Assembly: GCA_029582155.1 (NCBI GenBank)
Contig: CM055894.1
Location: 28,619,207 to 28,683,206, forward strand
DNA: 64,000 nt
Direction of reading: 5' to 3'
DNA from: Panopea generosa
Taxonomy: Eukaryota; Mollusca; Bivalvia; Adapedonta; Hiatellidae
Part shown: piece by piece, positions 1-12,300 of the stretch
How the letters are laid out: every line of letters begins with the position of its first letter
Numbering within the stretch: the first letter of the stretch is position 1
The notes under the pieces: model-generated
The model's input: only the letters and a program-made list of their open reading frames with translations
Databases searched by the model: none
What the model was told of the DNA's origin: nothing
Translations under genes and position numbers: made by a program

Positions 1-329
1 CGGACTTTTTGCATTTTTCAAAATGAATAATTTTGATTTTGATGCAAATATTGATACATAAAAGAATAATTTCCCCGAAATATTGTCGATGGTGAATTCA
101 AGTGCAAAAAACATATATTGCGTGATAAAGATGCTTTGTTGATTTGAGGCAGATCTCCATTATTAAATCGCACTGGATGAGTTTAGAATTTGTCGTTTGG
201 CCACAGGAACATAAACGGTAAAGTCCAATGTTATACATTGTATTACATAGTATATATATAGTGTATAACTATATGCGGTTTGTGTCACCAGGTCACACGT
301 GTCTCTTTTAAAATGGATAGTCCTATAGA
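1..329. other. AT-rich sequence, nothing recognised
   Basis: No gene, RNA or repeat structure is recognisable here; short open stretches have no family features. Confidence 0.4.
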
Positions 330-760
330 GAAACCAATGGCTGTATGCAATCCTTTGGAGCGGGGTCCGGCCTGTTGTACTCATTGCATGTAAAAGATCT
401 CGCTGAACTTCTGTATTAATCGGTGATCAATGCAAATGCCCATATACCTTCCTTTGAAACGAGTCTTCCTATATTAATCAGAAATTGCTTGCTGGAAGTA
501 ATGGAAGAAAACTAAAATGGTTAAAGAAAAAGTGTGTATCATACAGTCATACATGTGTCAATTTTAACACAACTGTGCAAGTATGGTACAATGGAAAGAT
601 AGAAATTGACTCCAGAACAATTCATATTAAAGTGACAATGGTCAACCTCCAAGTACTAAACTACTTTGTTGCTCAACTTCCAACACAGTCGGTTCACTGC
701 AGTCATGTTTCTATAAAAGCTCAACAGCAAGTCTGTTGTGAGTGACCTTTGTGTATTCAC
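330..760. repeat. Dispersed repeat, copy 1
   Basis: Stretches such as GATGCAAATGCCCATA-like text, AACGAG then CTTCCT, and TTGCTGGAAGTAATGGAAG recur at 50570-50690 with moderate divergence. No coding potential; class unknown. Confidence 0.5.
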
Positions 761-907
761 TATGTACACTATTTGCTTTCTTCTTGGTCGGTTAAGTGCA
801 TCACCATATAAGTGGTATACTCGCATGGTAAATTAAAGCTTAGGACACGTGAGAAGGGTCCATATGTAAAGGTTAAAAAACAGGATAAAATCATCGCTAC
901 TGACAGT

Positions 908-1674
908 CTATGCACAGAAAGCTGCTGCTGTCTCAGACTTGAATGTGTCAAGGGAGGTGGTGTTGACAATGATCTCTGGAAGCTGGTTCCACAAGGGAAT
1001 ACCAGACAGGATGAAGGACTTTCGGTGTTTGTCTGTCCTGCTGTATGGGACCTGGAATTTGGACTGGTGTCCTCTTGTTGCTACACCTACAGATGGAGGA
1101 GAGGAGATGAAGGAATGGCTACCAGTGAGTTGACTACCCGATACATCATGACAGCTTTGGCCTGATGGCGGCGCTGTTGGAGACTTTCCCACTCAAGGGC
1201 TCTTATCATCGCTGTGACGCTGCTTGTTTGATTAAAGTAGTTCTTGACAATACTGTTGCTGCATATATTCCAATTGGGGATCTGACATAGGTTTTGTAGC
1301 ACGTGTCCTTAATGTGTTGGGGACAGGAAGACAGGTTTCTGCGAAGAAAAGCAGTAGTGTTGTTGGCCTTCTGAGTCACCGTGTCTATGTGCGCAATACC
1401 CAGTAAAAAAAAATAGAGAGTAAAATACCCAATTGCCTCAAATCTTATCTGGAGCTCTGTTATGCTCTTCAAAGAATTTCATGATGTGGCTATAGAGGAT
1501 GTGCTCAACGACTTTGCAGCATATGGATGTTAATGACATGCTTTCTTTAACCTTTAGGGTTTGACCCCCAACTGCACAGCCTGTAGCTTCCCACGGTCCT
1601 GGTAGCTCATATCTCACCCCATTCCAAGGAAAGAGGGATTTGTGCAGACGCAGGTTTGAAAATATCTTCCCCAA
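908..1674 (-). pseudogene. Decayed non-LTR retrotransposon (reverse transcriptase C-terminal part)
   Basis: On the - strand four overlapping, frameshifted open segments together resemble the C-terminal part of a CR1/Jockey-type LINE reverse transcriptase. The first (1674 downward) has SLTSICCKVVEHILYSHIMK, the segment just before the RT palm. The next has HIDTVTQKANNTTAFLRRNL, then TSSVTAMIRALEWESLQQRR, and finally SGIPLWNQLPEIIVN with a TAG-type end near 908. The segment that should carry the catalytic FADD motif is missing between the first and second pieces, so this copy is internally deleted and dead. Confidence 0.75.
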
Positions 1675-2890
1675 CCATTAAAGTGATAATAGTCACCCAG
1701 CCCAATATTAACCGATACTTTGTTGCTTAACCATGTCACTATAAACGCTTGCTCAACAGTAGTGTTGTGAGGTATTACTGGTATACTGCATATAATTTAC
1801 AGAACCAATACCACAGGCTTCTCCACAGGCCTGCCGCCATTAAAGCACAGGGGCACCCCAGCACTTGACTATCAGAAATGGTATTCCCCTAGCGCTTGAA
1901 TTCTTTAACAAAATTTTGCAAAAACTTACGTTCCTCTAAATCATTATTTTTCTTTGCACATCTTTTCTCATTTTATTGCCTAAAATAAAACATAATAAAT
2001 ATGATGACTTTAACTGATTAAAACAAGTTTTACTAATGAAATATATTTCAATGAGTGCCTTACTCAATGACTTGAATAGGAGGATAGGAAACTTGCATCT
2101 CCTGACTAAATAATGATGAAACAGCACACCAAGGCTTCATAATTTGCAAATCAATCATTCATAATTCACAGGCAACTGCTTTCTTGTACATAAACTGTAA
2201 GTTGTTTGTAATCTTAGATGTTTAACCATGTTTTGATCACGTAGAATGATCTTGAATTAAAGATATTGAGGTTTGAAGGAAAATTTATCGTAATTTGTCG
2301 TTATTTTAGCTGCAGTATACACATTTTGTAATCACAAGTTCTTCAACAATTTTAAACACAAATTTCTGGAAATGGTATTGTTTTAACGACAATTTCATTC
2401 TGCAGTGTAACAATTTTAATCTGTGTTCCTGAGATGAATGACAGTTAAGATAATTGAAAATGAGATTTTGCGTGAATCTCAAACAATTGCCTTTCCTTCT
2501 CTTTATAATTCCTTGCCTTACTCAGCGCTTGAAAATGTGTTGAAAATGTTGATGCGCTCTTACCCCAGCGCTTGCATTCCTTCCTGTGGAGAACCCTGTA
2601 TCATGATACGCTCCTGACATACCAATACGTTCAGTGCATTCCCTAAACTGTTCAAATAATCCATCAATGTTAATCAGTAAGTACTTCAAAACTACAGTGC
2701 AGGTTGGTTGTTTTTTTCAGTTGCACACTGCAGACAAATAATTTTACAAGTTGCAAAGGAATGGAAAACACTGATAAGTTGTTGGAATTGGGAGTGTCAG
2801 TGTCTTGAAATTAATGGAACTCAGATTCTTCTCATTTCGCCAAGTGTTGGAGAAAATAATGTTACTTAATTATGATGTTACTTTAGTTAT
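1675..2890. other. AT-rich sequence upstream of HAUS5 coding exon 1
   Basis: No coding exon was recognised. This stretch may hold the HAUS5 promoter and non-coding first exon, because the first coding exon opens with an acceptor, but no start site can be placed by eye. Confidence 0.35.
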
Positions 2891-2891
2891 A

Positions 2892-3120
2892 GGGGTCCTC
2901 CGTGGCCGAGTAGTCTAGTGTGTAGTTAGATCATTTATCTCTCACTGCTAAGGTCACAGGTTTGAATCCCACTTGCTCCAAAAACTTTATACACGTGAGA
3001 AAGTTTTCAAGTTACTTGCAGAAGGACAGTGTTTCTACTCAGATTTATTTTCAAGTTTTCCTCCACCAATAAAACTGGATATGCCATATATAACTTGATA
3101 AGTGTTGGAAAAAATGTTGT
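2892..3120 (+). mobile_element. SINE family A (tRNA-derived), just upstream of HAUS5 exon 1
   Basis: The head GGTCCTCCGTGGCCGAGTAG with an A-box-like GTGGCCGAG, and the B-box-like GGTTTGAATCCC, come from a class II tRNA. The body has GAGAAAGTTT, CAGTTACTTGC-like text, CTACTCAGAT and TCCTCCACCAATAAAACTGG followed by ATATGCCATATA. It ends about 60 bp before the acceptor of HAUS5 coding exon 1. Confidence 0.8.
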
Positions 3121-3201
3121 ATTATAATTACACATGTTGAACTAGGTTCTCTTACTAGATATTTATATTTTTATTCCAGACGTAGGATACCAAAATAAGG
3201 A

Positions 3202-3317
3202 ATGACAAGCGAGAGTGACCTGGCCTCCCAGCTACACAAATGGGCTGTGGAGGAGATGCATTTCTATTCCCAGGCCACTGCAGGGCAAAAACTTCCTACT
3301 GTGGAAGATTTCAAGAT
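3202..3317 (+). CDS. HAUS5: HAUS5 coding exon 1
   Basis: Residues 1-38 plus two bases. The acceptor at 3178-3179 leaves 22 nt of 5' UTR (3180-3201) before ATG. The exon contains QLHKWAVEEM, the HAUS family N-terminal signature, and ends at the donor AT|gtaaga. Confidence 0.85.
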
Positions 3318-6300
3318 GTAAGATTTTGTGCTGTTTTCAGTTGATGTGTGCCTCTTAGGGGCGAGATTCGCTCATGCATGTTATTTGTTGTATATCTATT
3401 CAACCAGGTTTTAAATTCAAATACAAAAATCTAATTATCAAAATTTTATTTTATCTTTGGTGTTTTTCCTCTCAATAGATATAACATTTGTTCAAATAAT
3501 GTATATTGCATAAACTGTTTGACACTCAGGGGTGTCTTTAAAATGTAAGTTTAGTAGACTCCTTAATTTTGGTTGACAAAATTCATAAATAACTTGTATT
3601 TGTACTTGCTTAGTAAAAATAAGTACCAATGAAATACTATATACTCTCAAAAGCAATTTTAGAGATACCCAAGCATTGTTAAAAAAGTTCTCTGCTTTAC
3701 CGTTGGAGTTGGACACCTTGAAATCTTGACTTCTACTCCGTTAGACCACAACTGTTACAGTTACCTAGTACTTTCGCTGCATAACAGTTAACTTTCACTA
3801 CACTGTATTAGACCCTAACAGTCACTTCCACCACAGAAACATGGTTAGGTTGTGGTTGGGCCATCTTGTATCATGTAAACTCATCATGGTTTTGTTAATA
3901 AAAATGGTTATTGTACTTTTTTCCAGACTGTGCCGTGGCCCCAATGCTGCCATATGGAAGTGGGTGGTGGCACACGTACGCTCAGCTGAGTATGTTGAAA
4001 TATTTATAATTCTTTTATTATAAATGTAATTCTCATAATTCATGTGTGGAATTTAAATTTACACCAGTGTAATAAATCCATTTATCACATAACTCCCGGT
4101 GCAGCAGTGTAATACATGTGAGTTATGTTATGAATAGCCTCTAATTTAAGTACTTACTTGCAATTTAACATCTTTGATTGTGTGTAACTCAATCCAGGTA
4201 AAATGATACGTCTTGGCAAACGCCTCGAATCATTTCATTTTCAGGTAAGTACTCACATGTTATTAAGAGTCATTATTTATTTCTAATAAGTATACCCCCA
4301 AATAAAGGATCTCCCAAGCAGGGCAGTAGTGTAATGGATAGAGTGTTAGCTGCCCACTCCAGACGTTGCAGGTTCGATCTCCAGCTCGACCTGATGCCTC
4401 TCATATAACAACACTCAGTACTGGTTCTACCTAGGAAGCTGACTCGAGGGCAGACCATATAAGTTTGAGCTTTCATTGCAATCAAGCTTAAATAAATTAG
4501 TATCAATCCCTAATAAAGCCAAGTTGCGGACTCACATCACTATTATCTCCCTTGAGTACTCCGGACCTACAGATGAAGGAGGTAGAAATAAAACTTTAGC
4601 TCTCTTTTTCTTCTTTTTTCAGGGCTTTGTACTGCAATGTTTTGTTTTTTGCTAGCATGAGTTGAATGGCCAGTATTTTAGAAATCACCACTGAAAATGT
4701 GATGCTGATACCAGCTTTCTGGACAATTCTGTGTCATTTCAGAATTGTTGGTTCAAACCGCATCTAGGTCGAATAGTTGACATATTATTACTCTGGAAAT
4801 TGATAGGTCTCACAAAAGCATTGAATTAAAAAAAAAAACCTGGTCAAGGTATACTTTTTTTCCTTTATAATTGCATATCTTGAACCAGTGAAGAATTTGA
4901 GCCCAGACACATGCTGCAGAATTTAATTTTTCACTCTGTTTTGGACATAAATGTTACAATGGAGCCCTATGGGAAATGTAATAGTGGTGTTAGACATACT
5001 GGTTCTACCCAGGAAGCTGACTCGAGGGCGGACCATATAAGCTTTGAGCTTTCATCGCAATAGAGCTTAAATAAATTAGTATCAATCCCTAATTAAGCCC
5101 AGTTGCTTGTGGAAGGGCAGCATTTTAACTCTGATTCATACTGACAACCTTCCCCCACCAATAAAACTAGTTACCATATAATTATACAACCTGAAATGTG
5201 TTGAAAATGGTGCAAATCCTATTCATAACAAAAATTGATGATAAATTAAGTATTCAAACAATGATTCATTACTGATTGTAAATAAATGTTTATCAGTTTT
5301 AATGTTGTTTTTTCCTCATTTTTCTCTTTACGCAGGACAGTGAGAACAGTCAAAGGGAATATAGCCTTGTATCCTTCCTCTACCAGGGACAGATTTTAGT
5401 TTAAATTTACTTATTTTTCTTTGATTGCTAAACAAGTGAATACAATTTATACAACTCACAGAGAACATTATTATCTTGCCATAATACTTGCATCCTGATA
5501 TAGTCTGCTTTCAGTAATTGAGGCTTTAAACCAAGACCGGTTTGACTTTTTAACTCACCTGAGCCGAAGTCACATAGCATGATGAGTACTGTGAAGATCG
5601 CCCATTTGCTTCAAACAACTTCATATCTGACACAGCTTGATAGATTTTCACCAAATTAGGTGTGAAGGATAGTTACATACTGCTCTCTGAAGTTTGCTCA
5701 AATCATGACCCAGGGTCAAATTTGGCACTGCTCCGGGGGCTTATCAGTTTCACATAATTATATAGAAAATTTCCATTTAAAAATTGTGAAATTTCAAAGC
5801 ATTTCTTCTCAATAATTAACCTGCCAAATTAGTTTACAGTTGATTAAAATGATCCCTATGAGTAGGGGTTGTAAATTTGTTTAATTAAAGGTGCTAGAGT
5901 CCATTGAGGTAACATTTTTGTGCCATTGACAGTTAACCTAACCACTGTTTCCCATCTCAGCAAGTAACTGATAACTTCCCCAGATCAGCGGTGAGAGACA
6001 TATGGTAATAAGACAAATATTGTATATCATTCATCGCAGAGACTGTAGCCTGGTGGGGATTAGAACTCACAACCCATGGATTGATAGTCAGACGCACTAC
6101 CGACTGAGCATATTGGGTCCAGCTTTTACAAAGGAATACAGATCTGAACTATGAGAGAACAGGAAATTATGGGGTTTTTTTCATTTATTTGTGGTATCAT
6201 TTCAAACATATTAATGGCTGAGACATTGTTTAACCTTCACATTGGAGACTAGGTCCTTTAAAAGAGATTAATTGAATATAAGGGCCAGCTTTGTTCATAT

Positions 6301-9300
6301 TTGGTATAAATTGTCCGTCAAGGTATTTCAAGTTTGAGCTAGTGTTCATTTGGACTCGGGGGAACTTTGGTTTTTACATAGGAGTACTACAGGTTTATGA
6401 ACAAAGATAATTCCAAATTGAATGATAGATAAAATTAGGTGAACAACTTAGGCCCATTTGAGCTTCTTGTAAGTTGATGTGGGGTATTCTTTGCTGTTGT
6501 AAAACATTGATCAGTTTACTTAAACAACTTGAAATTGTAGAATTCCAAATTTATTGACCTTTAACAATATGACAGAAAAAGTAAAACATCTGGCCAAACA
6601 TACAAAGTGAAATATGGGGACAAGGGAGATAAATATGAACAGGGGAAATATGACTTACTGGAGAGGAGAGCTCGAATAACAGGAGAGATAACTACTACGT
6701 TGCGTGATATAGGGCACCTGGAGAATGATGTAAACAGAATTGTGAGCGATGTTGCAGAAACAGGTGAGATGTTTATTTTTTCATACATAGATATTAAGTA
6801 TATATGTGACAGTTAGCAATTTGAGATATTTCTATCCCAACCTAGGGTTAAGATAAAATTCACACTCAGCTATTATGAGGTCTTGCTATTCTCACAGGAT
6901 AGTAGATCATATTTTATTAGAACTAATATAAAAATCTTACTATGTTAGAAAAATAATAGATCTTGAATATACAGTTGAGCTTATGTGATTTCAGCTGATC
7001 ATTGTTTTGATAGAAAAATCAGCAATTCCAATACATATCTTGAGTTGGAATATTGCTATCTTGATATGATACTCATGAAAGATTCATATAAAATCTGCAT
7101 TAACTACAGTTATATAAAAGATACATAAACATTGTACAAAAGTTAGTATATACGTAAAAGTTCAGCAGATATTTAGTGTATCGGTGGAAACAATATGAGT
7201 GATAGTCTTCGCCATTAGTAATGTATCCTGATTCACTCAAGTCTTTGGCAAACATGTAGTAGGGGCTCATTACTGAAGTCAAATTGCCAAATGGTTCAAT
7301 CCTCCGCCATGGCTGTGTGTGCCATCCGTTAACAAGACACTTTATCCACATGCATTTAGTACTGCTTCCGCCCAGGAAGACCTCCAGCATTATTTGTCTA
7401 AGTTATAATAACTTGTTTCCAAACGAGTTAAAATATATAACTGCCAAATTTTGTATTAAAAATATGGAGTTACATGTAGTTGCACAAACACTATTAAACA
7501 GCTATCACCACATCATTGTAGATGCAGTATTCAGCTTAACTGTTTATAAGTAGATTATTTGTTTTCTTTGATCAATAATCAGAACAGCATATGCTGAGAA
7601 AAGTTAGTATTATTGAAACTAATAAGGGACTTCAAGAATGAAATATCAAAAGTATAAAAAAATAAGTATCTTTATTCATGTTTTGTTATTTGTCAGATAA
7701 AATTGATAGCTAAATGAAGGTTTCCCTATCTTCTGCTTTCTTGACAAGCACTGGTATGTAACCTTTATATTGATAAATTGATGAATATTGAAACTTTAGT
7801 ACGAGGAACACCAACTTGCCATCAATAATGTAAAAAGGAAGGCTATTTTGATATATTTCAGAGCATGAGTACAAGAAACAGTTGGACTCCATCAACAATG
7901 TGAGAAGGAAGTCTGCCCTTCTCCATGCCTTCTCTGTGAAGTCTGCGGACACCACAGCCCAGTACAGAGAATACACAAGATGTATAGACAGCAGGGTGGA
8001 GGATATACAACAGAGAGCACAGTAATTTAAATTATCACTACCAGGTGTAGCTGGGTGTCTGATCATCTTCAAATATGAAGTCAAACTTTCAGAACCATAA
8101 TGAATATATTTGTTACATAGTTCATTGGTTTGTGTTGTTCGTTGTTGCTTGTGTTGTGAGATGAGAAATAGACCAAATTAACTTTTTTAAGCTCACCTGA
8201 GCCAAAGGCTCACAGGTGAGCTTTTGTGATCGCCTGGTGTCCGTCATCCGTCATCTGTCGTCCGTTGTTAACTTTTAGCTTCTAACAACTTCTCCTCTGA
8301 AACCACTGGGCCGATTTTGATATAACTTTACAGAAATGTTCCATGGGTGACCCTCTACCAAGATTGTTCAATCCAACTATATTCGTCAAAAAACATGGCG
8401 GCCAGGGGGTGGGGTTAGTTTACTATATAAGCTATAGTAAAAACTTAAAAAATCTTCTTGTCAGAAACTACTGGCTCGATTTTAAAATAATTTCACAGAA
8501 ATGGTCCTTGGGTGACCCTCTACCAAGTTTATTCAAGCCATCTTGATTCGTCAAAAAACATGGCCAACAGGGGTGCAGGGCAAGTTTAATTAGTAAAAAC
8601 TTAAAAAATCTTCTTGTGAGAAAGTACTGGCTCAAATTTAAAATAATTTCACAGAAATGTTCCTTGTTCAAACGGTAGTGATTCGTCAAAAAACATGGCA
8701 GTCAGGGAATGGGGTTAGTTCACTATAGAAGCTATAGTAAAAACTTAAAAGTTCTTCTTGTCAGAAACCACCGGATCAATTTATAACAATTTCACAGAAA
8801 TGTTCTTTGGGTGACCCTTTACCAAGAATGTTCGAGCCGTTGTGATTTGTTAAAAAACATGACCACCACAGTGAGGTGCTAGTTTACTATATAGGCAGCT
8901 ATAGTAAAAACTTCAAAAGCCTTATTGTCAGAATCTACTGACCTGATTTCAATGTAGTTTCACTGACATTTACCATGGGTGAACCTCTACCAAATTTGAA
9001 CTCATCTACGCATCTGTTACCAGTGTTTTCTTCAGCTCCAATTTTTTGGGGGTCATTGATGACCCTATGACTAAAAATCTGGGGGTCATTTTCAAAATCT
9101 GGGGATCATCAGTTGACTAGTTTTAAACTTAATCGACTTGAATAAGTGGAGTTTAAAAATACATATTATTTTACTAAAACAGTTTTACTTCCTGTTTCAC
9201 ACAAATTTCTCCATCAAAACTGCAATTTAAGTTAACAGCTTCAAAATAATTTAACTTAAAACGAATGTTTCACTTCTGGCAACAAGTTAAAACAACTTTA

Positions 9301-12300
9301 ATAGAAACTAGTTGATTTCATGATCATGGCCACAGGTCCATGACCTTTTCAAATGTCATGGCCACAGCTCAATCCCCATGGCCCTAACAATTTTAATGAA
9401 AAACACTAAAATTATTTTAATATTTTATATTTCGGCTGAGCTACATCATGTGGAGTGCATGGTCCAGTTGTAGAGCACCAAACTCATGATCGGAGAGTCG
9501 TGGGTTCATTCTTCCGCTACGGCTATGTGTAATGTCCTTAAGCAAGACACTTTTTTCGCATATGCTTTGTACTGGTTCTACCCAGGAAGACTTCGAGCGT
9601 GGTTTGTCTAAGTTGTAAGAATTTGTTTCACAATAAATAAGTTTAAAACTAAGCATTATTCTATTTGGAAAACAAAACTTTGTTGTTGTTTTCTTTTTCC
9701 CAAAAGAGTTTAGGGTAATGTTACCTTAAAAAAATAATATAAAAACATTTTAATGGTTACTTAACAAAAAATAACTAATTTTTTGAAATTATGACATCAT
9801 TTTTTTCAAATGAATACAATTTTCCAAAAGTTTTTTTTCCATAACCTGAAACATAAACAACGTCGGGAATACCGCCGTAAAACTTGGACCGGCCGATGTT
9901 TAAACTGGTATTAAAATGTTGTGCATGCGCATCTCGATACCTTATAGAAAACAAAATAAAAAGTTTTTCAGATAGAGTATCATCCGTGCATTTTAAACTT
10001 TTTAGAGGAGTTTCACGATTTCCACATTTCATCTTTATATACAAACAACGTAAAACTGGGTATATATCAATGCTATTGTTGCAGCGTACATTTGTTTTCA
10101 CAGATGCTGTCTTCAAACTACGATATTGCTTCACGGAAATTATGTTATGGGAGCATAATCGTCTATGCGATTGCATTAATATAGCATTAATAACCAATTC
10201 AAGCGTTTACATAACTTAGTAGAACCGCGTGACCAGGATTTCCCTAAATCAGACCATGTGATCTGTCAAAACAGTTAGCATATTGTAAAAATAACCAGCT
10301 TGCCGAAACAAATACCGGGGTATGCGTAATTTGAATTTCTGAATTTTTATGGTTGCGTCATAGTGGATGCACTGAACGAACTTGATTGCATGAAATGAGA
10401 TTTAATTGCGTAAAAAACGCAAGAAATGCGCTCTGGATAAAACACTGTGTTACATCTTCAAAACAAATCAAAATTCTTGCCCAATTCCTTTTTCTGGAAT
10501 TTATAGTGTACATGTATTATATAATCTACTTAAGTTGGGTGACTCAAGTTCAGTCAGGTGAGCGATTTAGGGCCATCTTGGCCGTCTTGTTTCAACATCT
10601 GCTGAAACTTGTCCGAAGTCAAGTCAGATTTGGTGGGTAGATGTTTATTAGCATTCCTATCAGATATATGTTACAAAGCCATGTAGGGGACATTAGAGAT
10701 CCCATCAGTCTTGTCATTCCTTTTAAATTAAAACCTTTTACGGACTATTAAAACCTATCCATGTGTTGATATGCCATCAAACATCATTCATCCATTTATT
10801 CAGTAATTATATTTATACTTGCCTCACATGCAAAAGATTGTGAGTTCATACCCGGTCATACCAAAGACCAATACTCTGCAGCAAATACCTGTGTGGTAAG
10901 AATGTAATACTTTGTCATAAGAAAGTGTAATAGAATATGTGTTGGCCACTCACATCAGGGAGTCGGATTGAGGGCATCTCGTAAACCACACTTAGTTCTT
11001 GTCGAGTCGCGTGTGATTCACAAATTTTCATGGCTGAGCTTACTTTGCAACAGAGCTGAAAAATTTACCTGACGGAAGGTGTCAATCAAACATGTAAATA
11101 ATGTAGTCAGTGATTGATATTGATTCCAGCACCATTTTCTTTAGACAATCTGACGATGCTTTATGTAAACACTAATCTGTATTTACTTGGGCAAACAATC
11201 ACATGACCATTGGATGCAGTGAATGTCATACCTGCACCAGATCAATTAGTACAAATCAAGAAGCCATAATGGTGATTACTGATATGATTGGGGGATTGGT
11301 GAGAGCAAAGGTCCATCACTAATGTACATGCCTTGTAAACCATGTGGATGTTCCCTGCTCCTACTTACCTATACAGTTATAAAGTGATAGACAATAACTT
11401 TCTGTTTCCTCTCATGTTCTCCTCAGATTTGAACCACCTCCTTAACATGCCTCAGTTAGAATGGTTATGCAATTTTGTAAAACACGAAACATAGTTGTAC
11501 ATGTATTAAATTTAATAGAAACTAAAACTTCTACATATTTTATATTTATCATTGATTTTGACAGATCATAAAGAATAATGCATGTAAGATAACAAAGATT
11601 CATGATCAATTGAGTGTTGAAATTATTTTGAGGAAAAAATATCTTTTATTAAAAATGTATTTTTAGTGAAATGGATATATTTTTTAAAATCCACATACAC
11701 TGAATATACAGAACTAATTTTAAGGGTGCAAATATGAATAATTCTGCTAATGGCCAAAATATTTACGTGAATGTGGTACTAATATTTCTGCTAATAAAAC
11801 ATTAATATAGTATTGTACAGGGATTTAAGAACAACCACACACATTAGTTCATACATGTATATGTTACTACTGATTTCAGGAAAAGTTTGGAGACAGAAGA
11901 GTACTACAGTAAGGAGAGTGTGGCAGGACATGATGACACTAGCGATTCTGCTGCTCTGGAAACTGCCAGCAGTGTAAGAAACCTCCTCTACTTGCTTACA
12001 TTATCATATTACCACAACAGACATACATGTATGTGTAATACTGAAATGTCAGTCATGTAAGATTTCAGTACTGAAAATGAATAATAATGTTACAAAGGGA
12101 CTTTATTAATCTGAGAAATTTATCTAAAGCAATTCCATGTAAGGTTTTGAAAGTAAATTACCAGCTTGTTCTTAGTTCATACTATTTGTTTATTTTAGCT
12201 CAGTCGCGAATAAAGTTCAGAGTTTATAAGAACATCTCTCGAGTCTGCTTCCTTGGTAGAACCAGAATTGATTGTTGTTTTTTGAAAGACCAGCGGGTTG

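Larger units (their letters stand above)
8191..10592 (+). mobile_element. CACCTGA-type element with ~160-bp tandem core, copy 1 (interrupted)
   Basis: The left end is a hairpin, GCTCACCTGAGCC, a 3-base loop, GGCTCACAGGTGAGC. It is followed by about five diverged core units of 160-170 bp (AGAAACTACTGGCTCGATTTT, GACCCTCTACCAAG, GATTCGTCAAAAAACATGG). The right end is GTCAGGTGAGCGATTTAGGG, an inverted match to the left TGA-GGT-GAGC motif. A 1.4-kb TIR element is inserted at 9021-10447. The organisation fits published descriptions of bivalve pearl-like elements with ~160-bp core repeats, but that assignment is from memory. Confidence 0.7.

Noticed and set aside
7710..8084. 124-residue minus-strand open frame
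   Set aside because: It is the antisense of HAUS5 exon 5 and its flanks; the + strand exon has family similarity and splice sites.
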